Part shown: positions 18,486-26,958 of the stretch, in pieces
Layout of the letters: every line of letters starts with the position of its first letter
Position numbering within the stretch: the first letter of the stretch is position 1
The notes under the pieces: model-generated
The model's database searches: none
The model's input: the letters and a program-made list of their open reading frames with translations, nothing else
What the model was told of the DNA's origin: nothing
Translations under genes and position numbers: made by a program
NCBI RefSeq assembly: GCF_000024205.1
Contig: NC_013216.1
Span: 4,030,001-4,094,000 of the forward strand
Length of the DNA: 64,000 bases
Reading direction: 5' to 3'
Source of the DNA: Desulfofarcimen acetoxidans DSM 771
GTDB taxonomy: Bacteria; Bacillota; Desulfotomaculia; Desulfotomaculales; Desulfofarciminaceae

Positions 18486-19985
18486 CTATAAACCCTGCTT
18501 TTTTGCTTTGTTGTAATACATATCTTTATCCGCAATTTCAATGATTCGCTCCAAGCTCAGGTTCATTTCCGGTTTATACGAGAATACCCCAAAACTCGCG
18601 TCAATCCAATAAGGTTTTTGTTTGCTTTGGTTCAAGGCCTCAAACTGCTGTGCAATTCGAGCACAGGTTTCTCTGACTTCCCGTTCACAGCTGTTCTCGA
18701 ATAATATCACGAATTCATCCCCGCCATAGCGGAAAATAACGTCGTCCTGATGCAGTTCTTGCATGATAACCTTGCAAACGTCGATAATCATAGCATCCCC
18801 TTCCAAATGTCCGAAGGTATCATTTACCGTTTTAAGATTATCTATATCAAAAAAACAAAGGCTAAATCCCGTTTTCCCGCACTGGACGCCTTCAAACCGC
18901 ATCTGAAGCAGATCCATCCCGGCCCTTCTGTTTAAAACACCGGTCAATGGGTCGGTGGAGGCATGAAGGTTCAATTTGTTTTCGATCCTCTTTATTTCAC
19001 TGATGTCCGCGACGCCACTTAAAATTGACTTTTCACCGAAATAATCGATCAGTTCGCAATTAACAACAGTATACTTAGTCTGCCCCAGCAATGTCTTTTG
19101 CTCTACTAAATAATCGGTCACTTTTCTGTCCGCTTCCAGCTTCTTGCGGATGCTGTTGAAATCCTGGACGTTTTTATAGAAATGTGTATAGTTTAAATCA
19201 TCAGATGGCTCCTCTGGGAGCCCATAAAACAACACAGCTCTATTGTTTGCGTACTGGATTTTCCCATCATCAAACCTGCAGATCAGCAGAGGAAAGGGAT
19301 TGATCTCAAACAGTTTAATAAAAGTCTGTCTATCTTCTTTGAGCATTTCCTCATTTAAGAAGTTTGTCACATTGTAGCGATATAAGAGTAGGAACAAAAC
19401 AGCCGCTATCAATATGGTGGTAGTAGCATTAAACTGCTTGACAACAACGGAATTATCCGTGCACAAATAGGAAAGGCCGATCAGAAATAGCATATGGTTC
19501 ACAGCATAAATCGAAAGCACCCATTTCGGATAAATAGGAATGACCAGCGCTGCCGCAAGGACAATCATAATGTATGCATTAATGTTTCCGGTAAATCTTT
19601 GGCTGTTTAAAGATAGAGCGGATGCGAACAAAACAATTAGGGATATTTCAGAAAGGAGCAAAGCTTTGGCAGCACAAGAGTTTGGAAGATTCTTCTTAAG
19701 CAAGCTATAGGCTACAAGATAGACTATTGAGAGCAGAAAAATGATAACGTGCATTGTGAAAAGGTTCCGGAGGTATATAATATCCACAGAAGGGTCTTGA
19801 TGCAGTATAAAATCCAAATAAAAGTTTAAAAAACTTAAAATGAAAACAAACCCGGTGAAGATTTCCCCCCTCTGCAAACTTAACAGAAGGTGCTTTCTTT
19901 CAAATTCCAGATGGTTTTTAAAATCCATATTCAACAATAAAATGTTTGAAAACCGGCTCAAACCTCTGAAATACTCTCTTACCAA
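18486..19985 (-). CDS. Membrane-bound diguanylate cyclase with PAS domain
   Basis: 499 residues. Residues ~35-215 contain six or so hydrophobic helices. A PAS-like domain follows (FKLFEINPFPL, ADISEIKRIE), and the C-terminal GGDEF domain has DPLTGVLNRR and the active-site RYGGDEFVILF. The enzyme makes cyclic di-GMP from two GTP at the inner face of the membrane, probably tuned by the sensor half. The start is a TTG with GAGGAGAG upstream; an internal ATG would shorten it by 19 residues. No inhibitory RxxD motif is obvious just before GGDEF. It is a stand-alone gene. Confidence 0.9.
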   Translation of the reverse strand: MVREYFRGLSRFSNILLLNMDFKNHLEFERKHLLLSLQRGEIFTGFVFILSFLNFYLDFILHQDPSVDIIYLRNLFTMHVIIFLLSIVYLVAYSLLKKNLPNSCAAKALLLSEISLIVLFASALSLNSQRFTGNINAYIMIVLAAALVIPIYPKWVLSIYAVNHMLFLIGLSYLCTDNSVVVKQFNATTTILIAAVLFLLLYRYNVTNFLNEEMLKEDRQTFIKLFEINPFPLLICRFDDGKIQYANNRAVLFYGLPEEPSDDLNYTHFYKNVQDFNSIRKKLEADRKVTDYLVEQKTLLGQTKYTVVNCELIDYFGEKSILSGVADISEIKRIENKLNLHASTDPLTGVLNRRAGMDLLQMRFEGVQCGKTGFSLCFFDIDNLKTVNDTFGHLEGDAMIIDVCKVIMQELHQDDVIFRYGGDEFVILFENSCEREVRETCARIAQQFEALNQSKQKPYWIDASFGVFSYKPEMNLSLERIIEIADKDMYYNKAKKQGL

Positions 19986-20146
19986 GGACTCTCTCCTCTT
20001 TCTGCTGCTGTATCAACTGCAAGTATATCACAAGAAATAAAAAAAATCGACGTTTCTTATAAATAACATATCGGATCGTTCATTCAAAAAACCTTTGTAT
20101 CCCGAAAGTAATTTTAATACACTATAAAGCTTCCTTAAACAAAAAT

Positions 20147-20182
20147 ACCCACAAAGCAAGCAACACTGCCAGATCTGTGGGT
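20147..20182 (-). terminator. Rho-independent terminator
   Basis: ACCCACA/TGTGGGT stem with a long loop; the minus strand continues into a T-rich run. It follows the XRE fragment whose stop is at 20200. Confidence 0.6.
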
Positions 20183-20199
20183 CAATTGTCTTATTAATA

Positions 20200-20523
20200 T
20201 TAGGCTTTAATTACCGTGCTATCTTTGCGCTGCAGCCATTTGTTTTCGAGAAGACTCTTTTTGGTCGCCAAGGCAATTTCATAAATAATCTGCTTTTCAT
20301 AGCTGGTACAACCCTCTATAATCCGCGCCAAATCTGTCAGATATTCTGCCTGATCGTTTGTCTGATTGCCACTTAGCAAGTGATCCACTGTAACGCCAAG
20401 AACATTCGCAATCCGCACCAGCGATTCCAGACTCGCATGCTTTTTGGCTGTTTCAACGTGACTTATGTGGGTCACTGACATCATTAAATCCCTGGTGGAA
20501 TCATACGGCTTGTTCATTTCGTC
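20200..20523 (-). pseudogene. XRE-family regulator, N-terminus lost
   Basis: The frame carries the second half of an XRE helix-turn-helix (SVTHISHVETAKKHASLESL and VRIANVLGVTVDHLLSGN), followed by a helical tail. The first ~25 residues with helices 1 and 2 are replaced by unrelated sequence (MNKPYDSTRDLM), so the fold is incomplete. The break coincides with the start of an unrelated plus-strand fragment at ~20530, marking a recombination joint. Confidence 0.6.
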
Positions 20524-20529
20524 GAACAA

Positions 20530-20857
20530 AGTTCCCGGCGGTATCTGCGCTGTATCCTGTCTAGAGTATATTCATCAGAAATTCGGATTCCATGTGCTGG
20601 ATCGCACCTTGCGTCTCTGCGTCGGGACATGGGAAGGCGATTACAATTCGCTGTCCGCTAATATGCTGAAAGGTATAGCCCAGCTGATTGTGGCTTTTGG
20701 CAATGTTCTGAAGGACGATATTTTTAAAGAAAAAGTCGGCAAGTTTTCCTCCAAAGAAATAGGGCGCACAGCAAAGGAACGAAAGGCCGGATCTCTTGGT
20801 TATGCTGAGGCCATGCTTATCGCATACAACAAGAAAATGAAATCTCCGCTGAAATAG
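20530..20857 (+). pseudogene. C-terminal fragment of a ParB-related/DUF6551-like protein
   Basis: From about 20530 the plus strand encodes LRLCVGTWEGDYNSLSANML and IAQLIVAFGNVLKDDIF, then a basic tail to a stop at 20857. This is similar in feel to C-terminal halves of DUF6551/ParB-related proteins of mobile elements. The N-terminal nuclease-like domain is absent because the frame abuts the broken XRE gene. A 29-codon acidic frame at 20870-20959 (MTKSAAPEDDFGKEYEE and on) follows and may be the start of another lost gene. Family identity is tentative. Confidence 0.4.
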
Positions 20858-20974
20858 TCAAAATTGTATATGACCAAATCTGCTGCACCAGAGGATGACT
20901 TTGGCAAGGAGTACGAAGAAAGCGACTTCGATACTAAAGAAGAAGAGGATGCGGTCTGAAGCACCGCGGGCCCT

Positions 20975-21376
20975 CTATGCTTGGATGATCATCCCATTTT
21001 TAAATGTAAACCGCACGTTGAACTGGGATATCAAACCATCCTGTTTTCTCAGGCTGTCGATGAAGGCTTCAGCTATATCCAGTCGGGCCTTTTTTTCTGA
21101 AAGTAAATCGCCGACTTCCACGAATCTGTGTTTTGCCGTTTCAAAGCGGCCGACCAGCCCCTCGTACCGCGCTGGTGGTATTCGTCCTGACTCTGAGTAA
21201 CGCGGGCATTCTCGTCCACGCACTTCTGCATCATTTCGGCAAGAACAGCCATCTCGGTTTACAGTTCAGCACGTTCCGCGTCAAAGACGGCGGTATCGAA
21301 AAGCACCTGCTTCACCGTCTTGAGGTTTGCGAGGATTTCAGCCATATCAACCAGCAGCTTATTGACCGACGACATA
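20975..21376 (-). pseudogene. C-terminal remnant of a large serine recombinase
   Basis: The minus strand gives VGRFETAKHRFVEVGDLLSE, then IDSLRKQDGLISQF and NVRFTFKNGMIIQA, the coiled-coil and final strand of large serine recombinases. Upstream the match continues in a different frame (MAEILANLKTVKQVLFDTAV) with an in-frame TAA, so there is one stop and one frameshift. The catalytic and zinc-ribbon parts are missing. It is a scar of an integrated element. Confidence 0.65.
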
Positions 21377-21410
21377 AATAGTCTGTAAGTATTCAGTGAA
21401 CCCACTATAA

Positions 21411-21916
21411 AAATCAAAAATCGTAGTTAAAGAACTAAAAAATGCTGAATATCAACACAAAATAGCTAATCTAACTTTAATCGCTGCTGGTACATTCTTA
21501 ACAATCGCTTTTACTAAAAAAGAAAATCAGTATTGGTTTTGCTAGTATATCCTATTGTATCAATGTTTTTAGCAGGTAGGTGGGTTAGTAATGGCAAAAC
21601 AATTATGAACATAGCTAGATATATAAGGGATGAAATAGAAATAAACAATCCTGGTCTAGGGTGGGAAACATATCTCAAAAATAATTCATCAATGCCCGCA
21701 TTCAATATAATGTTTATGTTTTCAATTGGAGGACTGTTCTTACTAACTCAATTAGTAACTATACTCCTTGCCGAACTTAAAATTTATACTGAATCAGGCG
21801 ATTTTTTACCAAGCGATCCAGTGCAAAAATTTATATTACTACTTGCATATTATTCAATTATAAGTACCATTATCTTGCTTATTCATTTCAAAATCAAACA
21901 TTGCAGGAGAACATAA
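21411..21916 (+). pseudogene. Frameshifted three-helix membrane protein
   Basis: The first part (ELKNAEYQHKIANLTLIAAG, TFLTIAFTKKENQYWF) runs to a TAG at 21543. The same protein appears to continue in the +1-shifted frame from about 21533 (LLVYPIVSMFLAGRWVSNGK) through two more hydrophobic segments to 21916. A one-base change in the TTGGTTTTGC run explains the break. The 5' end has no start codon after the TAA at 21408, so it is also truncated. The family is unknown. Confidence 0.5.
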
Positions 21917-22168
21917 CTATATCAGTAAAAAGCCCCGGCAACTACTCAGTATATTAGAGCAGTTCCGGGCTAAGAAAATTAATTCACGTTATTATATTTT
22001 ATACGAAAGCAGGGATTACCATTTATAAATGAACGTTTCTACACTGTAACTCAGCTGGCATATTATCCTGGCCCAGTTTTAACTTCTATTTGTTGCTTAT
22101 ATAGCTGCCGGGGATATTATAAAAGAATGGTTGGTATACTAACAAGAAAATAAATGGGAGGAATACCA

Positions 22169-22330
22169 ATGCCAATGATGTTTGGTTATAATAGTACTTA
22201 TGGAGTATGGGGAATACTCATGATGCTCATTTCTGCAGGATTATTCGGTTATATTGTCTACTGGGCTGTGTTTTCCGGCGTGAAGAATGCCATAAAGGTT
22301 AGTAATAACAAAGAGGATTCTAAAAAATAA
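22169..22330 (+). CDS. Small membrane protein (53 aa)
   Basis: A 53-codon frame with GGGAGG 6 bases before the ATG. It starts MPMMFGYNSTYGVWG, has one hydrophobic helix (ILMMLISAGLFGYIVYWAVF) and ends in a charged tail (NKEDSKK). A good terminator follows directly. The gene is convergent with the DUF2680 gene; in relatives of both, Met/Tyr-rich small membrane proteins near metal-related exported proteins are common, but no function can be assigned. Confidence 0.6.
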   Translation: MPMMFGYNSTYGVWGILMMLISAGLFGYIVYWAVFSGVKNAIKVSNNKEDSKK

Positions 22331-22333
22331 AAA

Positions 22334-22352
22334 CCCTCCCCGAAGGGAGGTG
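22334..22352 (+). terminator. Terminator after the 53-aa membrane protein gene
   Basis: CCTCCC-CGAA-GGGAGG hairpin just after the stop codon, followed by TGTAAAAAG. Only a weak T-run on the plus strand, but the preceding A-run makes it a good minus-strand terminator for the convergent DUF2680 gene too. Confidence 0.6.
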
Positions 22353-22374
22353 TAAAAAGTTGTTCGTGCTTAAT

Positions 22375-22728
22375 TTAGTTTGTAGGTACCGGAGCTACAG
22401 AAGTTTGACCGCCCCACATACCCATTCCATTACCACGCATCATGCCATTGCCTTTTCCATATCCCATGCCAGGACCACCACCGGGACAAATATAGCCGTT
22501 TTGCTCATGAAATTCGGCCATTTGGTCGAAATGTTCTTTCCAAACCTGTCCTTGCTCCTCAGTAATTCTACCGTCCTTAACCGCCTGATCTACTGCTGCC
22601 TTTTTGGCTGCAAACTTCTGCTCAAACCACGTTTTAGCATCGATGGCCGTATTGGTAGCCGCAAAAACCGGAACGGCGAAGGATACTAAAACTAATAGGG
22701 CTACACCAATTATCCATTTACGTTTCAT
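22375..22728 (-). CDS. Exported DUF2680-type protein
   Basis: 117 residues. A signal peptide is clear (MKRKWIIGVALLVLVSFAVPVFA). The mature part begins with a short helical DUF2680 segment (WFEQKFAAKKAAVDQAVKDG, then ITEEQGQVWKEHFDQM) and ends in a flexible tail rich in Gly and Met (GMGYGKGNGMMRGNGMGM), which resembles metal-binding tails. GGAGGGGATC precedes the ATG. DUF2680 proteins are secreted or cell-wall proteins of Clostridia with no established role. Confidence 0.75.
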   Translation of the reverse strand: MKRKWIIGVALLVLVSFAVPVFAATNTAIDAKTWFEQKFAAKKAAVDQAVKDGRITEEQGQVWKEHFDQMAEFHEQNGYICPGGGPGMGYGKGNGMMRGNGMGMWGGQTSVAPVPTN

Positions 22729-22829
22729 GTGATCCCCTCCTGTTTTGTTTTTATAATTATAAACAATAAGTTTTGCAAAACAAGGACAAAAGTTTAACAG
22801 TTTTGTTACGAATCTAATTAGACAAACAA

Positions 22830-22860
22830 AAAAAGCCCTGTCATATTAACAGGGCAAAAG
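22830..22860 (-). terminator. Terminator for the 22902-23189 gene
   Basis: GCCCTGT/ACAGGGC stem with a 7-base loop; on the minus strand it is followed by TTTTTTTGTTTG. Confidence 0.75.
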
Positions 22861-22901
22861 AAAATTAATACGCGTCATTATATTTTATCCAATATACAGA
22901 C

Positions 22902-23189
22902 TTATGATGTTTGATTTTCCAGCTCTTCCGAAATAGATCTCGCCGTATCACTAAAAACAAAGCTAACTTTTTTCTGCCCAGCAACAGCCTGTTCAATCAA
23001 ATGAGAAATCCAAGCCTCCAAGTCACCATATTTACCAGACAAAATTTCCTTCGCTTCTTCACTTAAAATAGAATTCACATCAGCAATAACCTTGTTCTTC
23101 ACTGCCCTGGCTCCTGCCGGCGTAAGGGTACCGGTACCGGATTTGGATTTGATCGTATCAACAACCGTCTGCTTTGCAGAAGTAACCAC
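22902..23189 (-). CDS. Helical protein of phage-like character, start uncertain
   Basis: At least 95 residues, largely helical (SAKQTVVDTIKSKSGTGTLT, ALKNKV-like Lys/Val repeats, ISHLIEQAVAGQKKV). The same frame is open a further ~35 codons upstream (KEQIIKNDALRTAAESATSE), with AAGGAG present but no standard start codon at the right spacing. This suggests a lost start or a small frameshift. It resembles in style the soluble tail of phage LLH-type holins; that is a weak guess. It lies next to phage tail debris. Confidence 0.4.
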   Translation of the reverse strand: MVTSAKQTVVDTIKSKSGTGTLTPAGARAVKNKVIADVNSILSEEAKEILSGKYGDLEAWISHLIEQAVAGQKKVSFVFSDTARSISEELENQTS

Positions 23190-23320
23190 GGCGGCTATAA
23201 TCTTTTCAAGCTCCGAAGTGGCTGATTCTGCCGCTGTGCGAAGGGCATCATTTTTGATGATTTGCTCCTTGGCTTTTATGAGTTTTGTTAAACGGACCTT
23301 TTCTGTTTACAAATGGATCT

Positions 23321-23816
23321 TTAAACAGTGTTAATCACCAACTTTATCCCAGCTGTTATCTTGTGCGGGCCATTAACTAACACGCCTTGATTATCCTGAT
23401 AGAGTTGCTCCCACTTATTTGGGTCACCTAATAGGTTTGCAGCAATGCGACTCAGTGTATCTCCTGATTTAACGATATAGTCCTGACTATTTGTGACAGT
23501 TGATTGAGCCACCATCACAGCGGACTTATCTACCGCATCAGCTACCAGAGTTTGATTTGTTATCAATGACTCGACGTAAGATAATAGAAAAAGGAATTCG
23601 CCGGTTATTTTTATAGTCCGGTAAGAATTCCTCTATCATCACAGGTATTGTAAATTTTTCAGTTGTAAGCTGTACTGGTTTTCCGGCAGTTCGCATAAGT
23701 CCAACGATCATCATTCGGTCATAAGCATCAGCACCCACAAAAATGCCATTCCAGGTTATAGGGCGGTATGCCGGACAGCTTATGATTAGGTATGATTTGG
23801 CTACCCCGAGGCACAT
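23321..23816 (-). pseudogene. Phage tail LysM protein (XkdP-like), frameshifted
   Basis: Two overlapping frames together read as one phage baseplate/tail protein. The first (23538-23816) has PITWNGIFVGADAYDRMM and VQLTTEKFTIPVMIEEF. The second (23321-23566) carries a C-terminal LysM motif (YIVKSGDTLSRIAANLLGDP and WEQLYQDNQ). The shift lies near 23560. In myophage tail operons, such proteins link peptidoglycan-binding LysM to the baseplate. No other tail gene is nearby, so it is a prophage scrap. Confidence 0.6.
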
Positions 23817-23840
23817 TCATTAACTCAGGACCTTTTTCTC

Positions 23841-24188
23841 CTACCCAGGGGCTAAACCACCAGAGGCGTTATCAGTACCCGAAGCGTATTGAGCTATATT
23901 ATTATATATATTACTGGCGAGTGTCTGCCCACCAAACGAGCCTAAACCCGCCCCGACTGCTGCACCCATCATTGCTGTCCAGGGCGATAAAACGCCGGCA
24001 CCAACAAGCAATCCTGTTACAGCACCAGTCAAAGCTCCAACTCCTAAAGAACCTAACGCAGAGCCAAGTTCTTTTATTACTACTTGCTTTTTATCATTTG
24101 CACTGATGATTTCCGATATAGAAACAAATAATGCTAATGGCATGGCTAATAGTAAAATTAATAATAATCTTAATGATACTTTTCTCAT
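23841..24188 (-). CDS. Exported or membrane glycine-zipper protein
   Basis: About 115 residues from the ATG at 24188, which has AAGGAGG upstream. A hydrophobic N-terminal signal (LRLLLILLLAMPLALFV) is followed by a Gly/Ala-rich zipper (LGVGALTGAVTGLLVGAG and GAAVGAGLGSFGG) that can form packed membrane helices. A polar tail ends the protein. Glycine zippers occur in small bacteriocins and in membrane-inserting lipoproteins; either is possible. No immunity or export gene is adjacent. Confidence 0.5.
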   Translation of the reverse strand: MRKVSLRLLLILLLAMPLALFVSISEIISANDKKQVVIKELGSALGSLGVGALTGAVTGLLVGAGVLSPWTAMMGAAVGAGLGSFGGQTLASNIYNNIAQYASGTDNASGGLAPG

Positions 24189-24303
24189 ACAACCCCTCCT
24201 TTTCCGCAATAATACGCCAGCAAAAGGGGAAATTCCTTCTCTTCCCGAAAATGTTACAACTTTCGATAATTCTATTTTATAAAACCACCGCCTTTATGGC
24301 AAA

Positions 24304-24336
24304 ACAAAAACACCCTGATTATGGGTGTTTTTGTTA
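24304..24336. terminator. Bidirectional terminator hairpin
   Basis: AAAAACACCC/GGGTGTTTTT stem with a TGATTAT loop, with A-run and T-run on either side. Confidence 0.75.
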
Positions 24337-24379
24337 ACTACCTTACTTAACCCGTCAAGTGAATAACAGATATAATACT

Positions 24380-24416
24380 TATCCCCCAGTTAAAATTTAA
24401 ACCGGGGGATTTCTTT
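24380..24416 (+). terminator. Second terminator-like hairpin
   Basis: ATCCCCC and GGGGGAT pair around an AT-rich loop, followed by TTCTTT. It isolates the HicAB operon from upstream transcription. Confidence 0.55.
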
Positions 24417-24493
24417 ATTTCATTATCTATTTACCCAAAAACTCTTGATATTATAGTACTATATGTAGTACCATAATATCAGAGGTGAGGGCA

Positions 24494-24739
24494 ATGGGTA
24501 AACTTGAAAAACTGCTAAAGAAAATAAAAAACAACCCTAAAGCCATGCGATTTGAAGAACTGGACAAAATTCTAATACGGACAGGCTTCAATAGGAGGCA
24601 GCCTCGAAAAGGCTCAAGCCATTACATATACTCAAAAGGGTCCAAGAGGTTAACAGTTCCGTTTGATGAGCCTCATATCAAAACCATTTATGTAGAACTG
24701 GCCATAAATTTACTGAAAGGAGAAATAAACAATGACTAA
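24494..24739 (+). CDS. hicA: HicA-type mRNA interferase toxin
   Basis: 81 residues from the ATG at 24494 (AGAGGTGAGG upstream; the open frame also has a GTG at 24485). The double-stranded RNA-binding-like fold of HicA is marked by NRRQPRKGSSHYIYSK with the catalytic His and by RLTVPFDEPHIKTIYV. HicA cleaves mRNA and is blocked by HicB. The stop overlaps the hicB start by 8 bases, so translation is coupled. Confidence 0.88.
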   Translation: MGKLEKLLKKIKNNPKAMRFEELDKILIRTGFNRRQPRKGSSHYIYSKGSKRLTVPFDEPHIKTIYVELAINLLKGEINND

Positions 24740-25097
24740 AGATCTTCAATATTACCTAGAACTACCTTACCGGGTACTCCTTCATCCTGCCGAAGAAGGC
24801 GGATATGCAATTGAAATACCGGAACTTCCCGGATGCATCAGCCAGGGTGAAACATTGGAAGAAGCATACAAAATGATTCAGGATGCTAAAATATGCTGGT
24901 TGGAAACCGCCCTTGAGGATGGCATAGAGATTCCCGAGCCGGTCAAGATACAGAATGAATACTCCGGCAAACTCAACATCCGTATACCTAAAACCCTTCA
25001 CCGCTTATTGGCTGAAAAAGCAAAAGATGAAAAGGTTAGTCTCAATCAATATATTATGTATCAGTTGTCCCGAAATACAGGACATCCGGTTAAGTAA
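24732..25097 (+). CDS. hicB: HicB-type antitoxin
   Basis: 121 residues. The N-terminal degraded RNase H-like domain has YAIEIPELPGCISQGETLEE, the HicB hallmark. The C-terminal ~45 residues form a ribbon-helix-helix DNA-binding domain (KLNIRIPKTLHRLLAEKAKD, LNQYIMYQLS), so the protein should repress its own operon. It is the second gene of the hicAB pair and is followed by a terminator. Confidence 0.9.
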   Translation: MTKDLQYYLELPYRVLLHPAEEGGYAIEIPELPGCISQGETLEEAYKMIQDAKICWLETALEDGIEIPEPVKIQNEYSGKLNIRIPKTLHRLLAEKAKDEKVSLNQYIMYQLSRNTGHPVK

Positions 25098-25129
25098 ATT
25101 TCTTGATTTGAAAAATAATATACTTTTGC

Positions 25130-25168
25130 AAAGCCCCATTATCTAAATTAGGGGTTTTGTTTTTTTTA
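25130..25168 (+). terminator. Terminator of the hicAB operon
   Basis: AAAGCCCC pairs with GGGGTTTT (one wobble) and is followed by GTTTTTTTT. Confidence 0.75.
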
Positions 25169-25207
25169 GCAATAAGAAAGAGTCCGGAGGCTCTTATACT
25201 AAATCAT

Positions 25208-25555
25208 TCAATTATTTTCACTGATAAACAACATAAATCTATAAATCTTATCTCCACCTTGTACTTCAATCAATGTCTGACCTTCCTCTGGTTCGGTTAG
25301 CAATTCTTCGGAAGTAGATACCCAATACTTTCTAAATGTTGGGTTAATTTTATACCCAAAATTCTTAATTCCATCGATAATAAATTAAATTAATTTATCT
25401 TTTTCCTGAATGGAAAAATGAATATAGGCACCCCTAACTCCCATTCCAACTTTAGCATTTTTTAAGATATATCTTTTTTCGTTCCGAGGAATGTTTGGAT
25501 AAAATCCAATTTCAATTTCTATGCCAATAGTTTTCTCTATGTCGCATACCATCAT
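25208..25555 (-). pseudogene. Unknown protein with an in-frame TAA
   Basis: The minus strand from 25555 reads MMVCDIEKTIGIEIEIGFYP, then YILKNAKVGMGVRGAYIHFS, reaches a TAA at 25385-25387 and continues in the same frame with DGIKNFGYKINPTFRKYW to a stop at 25208. The continuity of hydrophilic, protein-like sequence on both sides suggests one ~115-residue gene with a nonsense mutation. No ribosome site is obvious before the start. I recognise no family. Confidence 0.4.
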
Positions 25556-25769
25556 ATGCGGGTAGAGTTACATTCCATTACTACTGGAGATGATATACCC
25601 CGTGCACTGACTCAGGAGCTGGTTACACTTCGCAGACCGGCTCTAAAACTTAATCTTTATATAAAGTTGCATGAAAAGCAGCTCATGCCCGCGTTTCCTC
25701 AAAGGAGCATGCCGAGAAAGAACTATCTATCCCAGCCCAGCTAAACGTTATACGCAAATTTTGTAAGGA

Positions 25770-26318
25770 CAGAAATGATAGCTATCGCCAAAAAACAGAC
25801 CTAAAAACGAGTGGATTGTTACAGCCAATGCGCATGAGCCGTTAGTATCAAGGGATTTGTTTAATGCAGTAAAGCAACGAGGAACAGACAGAACAAATAA
25901 TGCGGAAGCAATTAAAAAATCCTCTAAGGTTAGCCCTTTCATTTTGAAAGGGCTATTGTTATGTCCTGATTGCGGTAATAAGATGGTCACCGGATCAAAT
26001 AGTATTAAATCCCGTAGCTATACCAGATATTATCACTGCGGCACATACCAAAGAAAAGGTCCTATTTCCTGCAAGAGAAATCCGGTGCCCAAAGATCGTT
26101 TCGGAGCAAAATTATTAGACGTGTTCGTTAGTGAATTGTCACAATTACTTGAGCCTGGTATTTTCGAATTAGAAATTGAAAGATACACTGACAAGTTAAA
26201 TAAAGATATTTATAATCAAATTACTGAGTTGGAGGGAGGAATTAAATATATTGCAAAACGGATTGAACGGCTTAATGATGTCGCTGAGTCTAAAGAAACA
26301 CCTAACATCAGGACACAA
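25770..26318 (+). pseudogene. Serine recombinase fragment (recombinase domain and zinc ribbon)
   Basis: From about 25805 the frame reads NEWIVTANAHEPLVSRDLFN, the junction before the zinc ribbon of large serine recombinases, then GLLLCPDCGNKMVTG and YYHCGTYQRKGPISCKRNP with the four Cys. A coiled-coil follows (YNQITELEGGIKYIAKRIER). The N-terminal catalytic domain is missing. The last residues after RIERLNDVAE are encoded by foreign DNA, the antisense of an E2-like gene. The true end of recombinase homology is therefore near 26290-26318. Confidence 0.65.
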
Positions 26319-26360
26319 TTGTGCTTTTAATTCTTTAAGCTGATCCTCCGGGTATCTCAT
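26305..26360 (-). pseudogene. Start of an E2-like (ubiquitin-conjugating) gene, truncated
   Basis: Twelve bases after the stop of the ubiquitin-like gene, AGGGGG is followed at proper spacing by ATG and about 19 codons reading MRYPEDQLKELKAQLCPDV. This looks like the N-terminal helix of the E2-like proteins that follow ubiquitin-like genes in bacterial conjugation operons. The reading then runs into serine recombinase DNA in antisense, so the rest of the gene and any E1/JAB genes are gone. The match is short and tentative. Confidence 0.45.
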
Positions 26361-26372
26361 CTTGCAACCCCC

Positions 26373-26648
26373 TTAGGAAGAACCGCCGGATGGCGCACAA
26401 GACTTAAAGCGTTCCTCACCTTTGATAGTAATAGAATCGTTATCGTTTAAAGCTGCTTCGTAATTTGGCATCAGATATAGTATATCAGTTGAAGGAACAT
26501 TACCAACTGCCTTAATTGCTGCCACCGCTTGATGACCACGATGTATTTCTACTGCTATATCGTTGACATAAATCATAACCATTTCTTTACCATGATTGTC
26601 GCCATGAACGACAGATCCCTTTACTTCTTCTTGCTCTTTTCCTGTCAT
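26373..26648 (-). CDS. Putative ubiquitin-like beta-grasp protein
   Basis: 91 residues. The first ~25 are polar and probably disordered. The rest fits a compact beta-grasp pattern: strand (MVMIYVNDIAVEIHRG), helix (HQAVAAIKAVGNVP), strand (DILYLMPNYEAAL), then NDNDSITIKGEERFKSC and a C-terminal GGSS. The strand order, the NDNDSITIKGEE turn and the di-Gly near the C-terminus resemble ubiquitin-like proteins of bacterial conjugation operons. A ribosome site and the start of an E2-like frame follow 12 bases after its stop, supporting this reading. No E1, JAB peptidase or full E2 is in the window, so it would be orphaned. Confidence 0.5.
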   Translation of the reverse strand: MTGKEQEEVKGSVVHGDNHGKEMVMIYVNDIAVEIHRGHQAVAAIKAVGNVPSTDILYLMPNYEAALNDNDSITIKGEERFKSCAPSGGSS

Positions 26649-26882
26649 TTTTCAGTACCTAACCCTTCATTAAATTTGGGCTTTGAGTCAGGAAATTAAC
26701 TAAAATTTCCCCAACTTGGCACAAGTCCAGCAGGAAATACATAAAACGTGGCGAACTGTAACATAATATAATAATGGAGTCCGTCATGGGAAATCGATTT
26801 ATATGTAATTTCCCCCGGACTTGGCGAGATAGTAGGGTTCCCAACCTTTCTATCTGCTTGGATCTTTCAAAAATAGGATCTC

Positions 26883-26923
26883 AAAGTAAAAAGAGCATCG
26901 GCCAGGATGTTCTTTTTACTTTT
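26883..26923 (-). terminator. Terminator after the 54-aa gene
   Basis: AAAGTAAAAAGA-CATC pairs with GATG-TCTTTTTACTTT around a short loop, leaving one unpaired base on each arm. On the minus strand it lies 36 bases after the stop at 26959. Confidence 0.7.
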
Positions 26924-26958
26924 TTCTTCCTTGCAAAGTGCACCACCCCTTTCGAAAG

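Noticed and set aside
25556-25744. 62-codon plus-strand frame (starting MRVELHS)
   Set aside because: No recognisable family and no ribosome site; it lies between a pseudogene and recombinase debris.
26659-26844. 61-codon minus-strand frame upstream of the ubiquitin-like gene
   Set aside because: Likely the leader of that gene; no ribosome site and no conservation evident.
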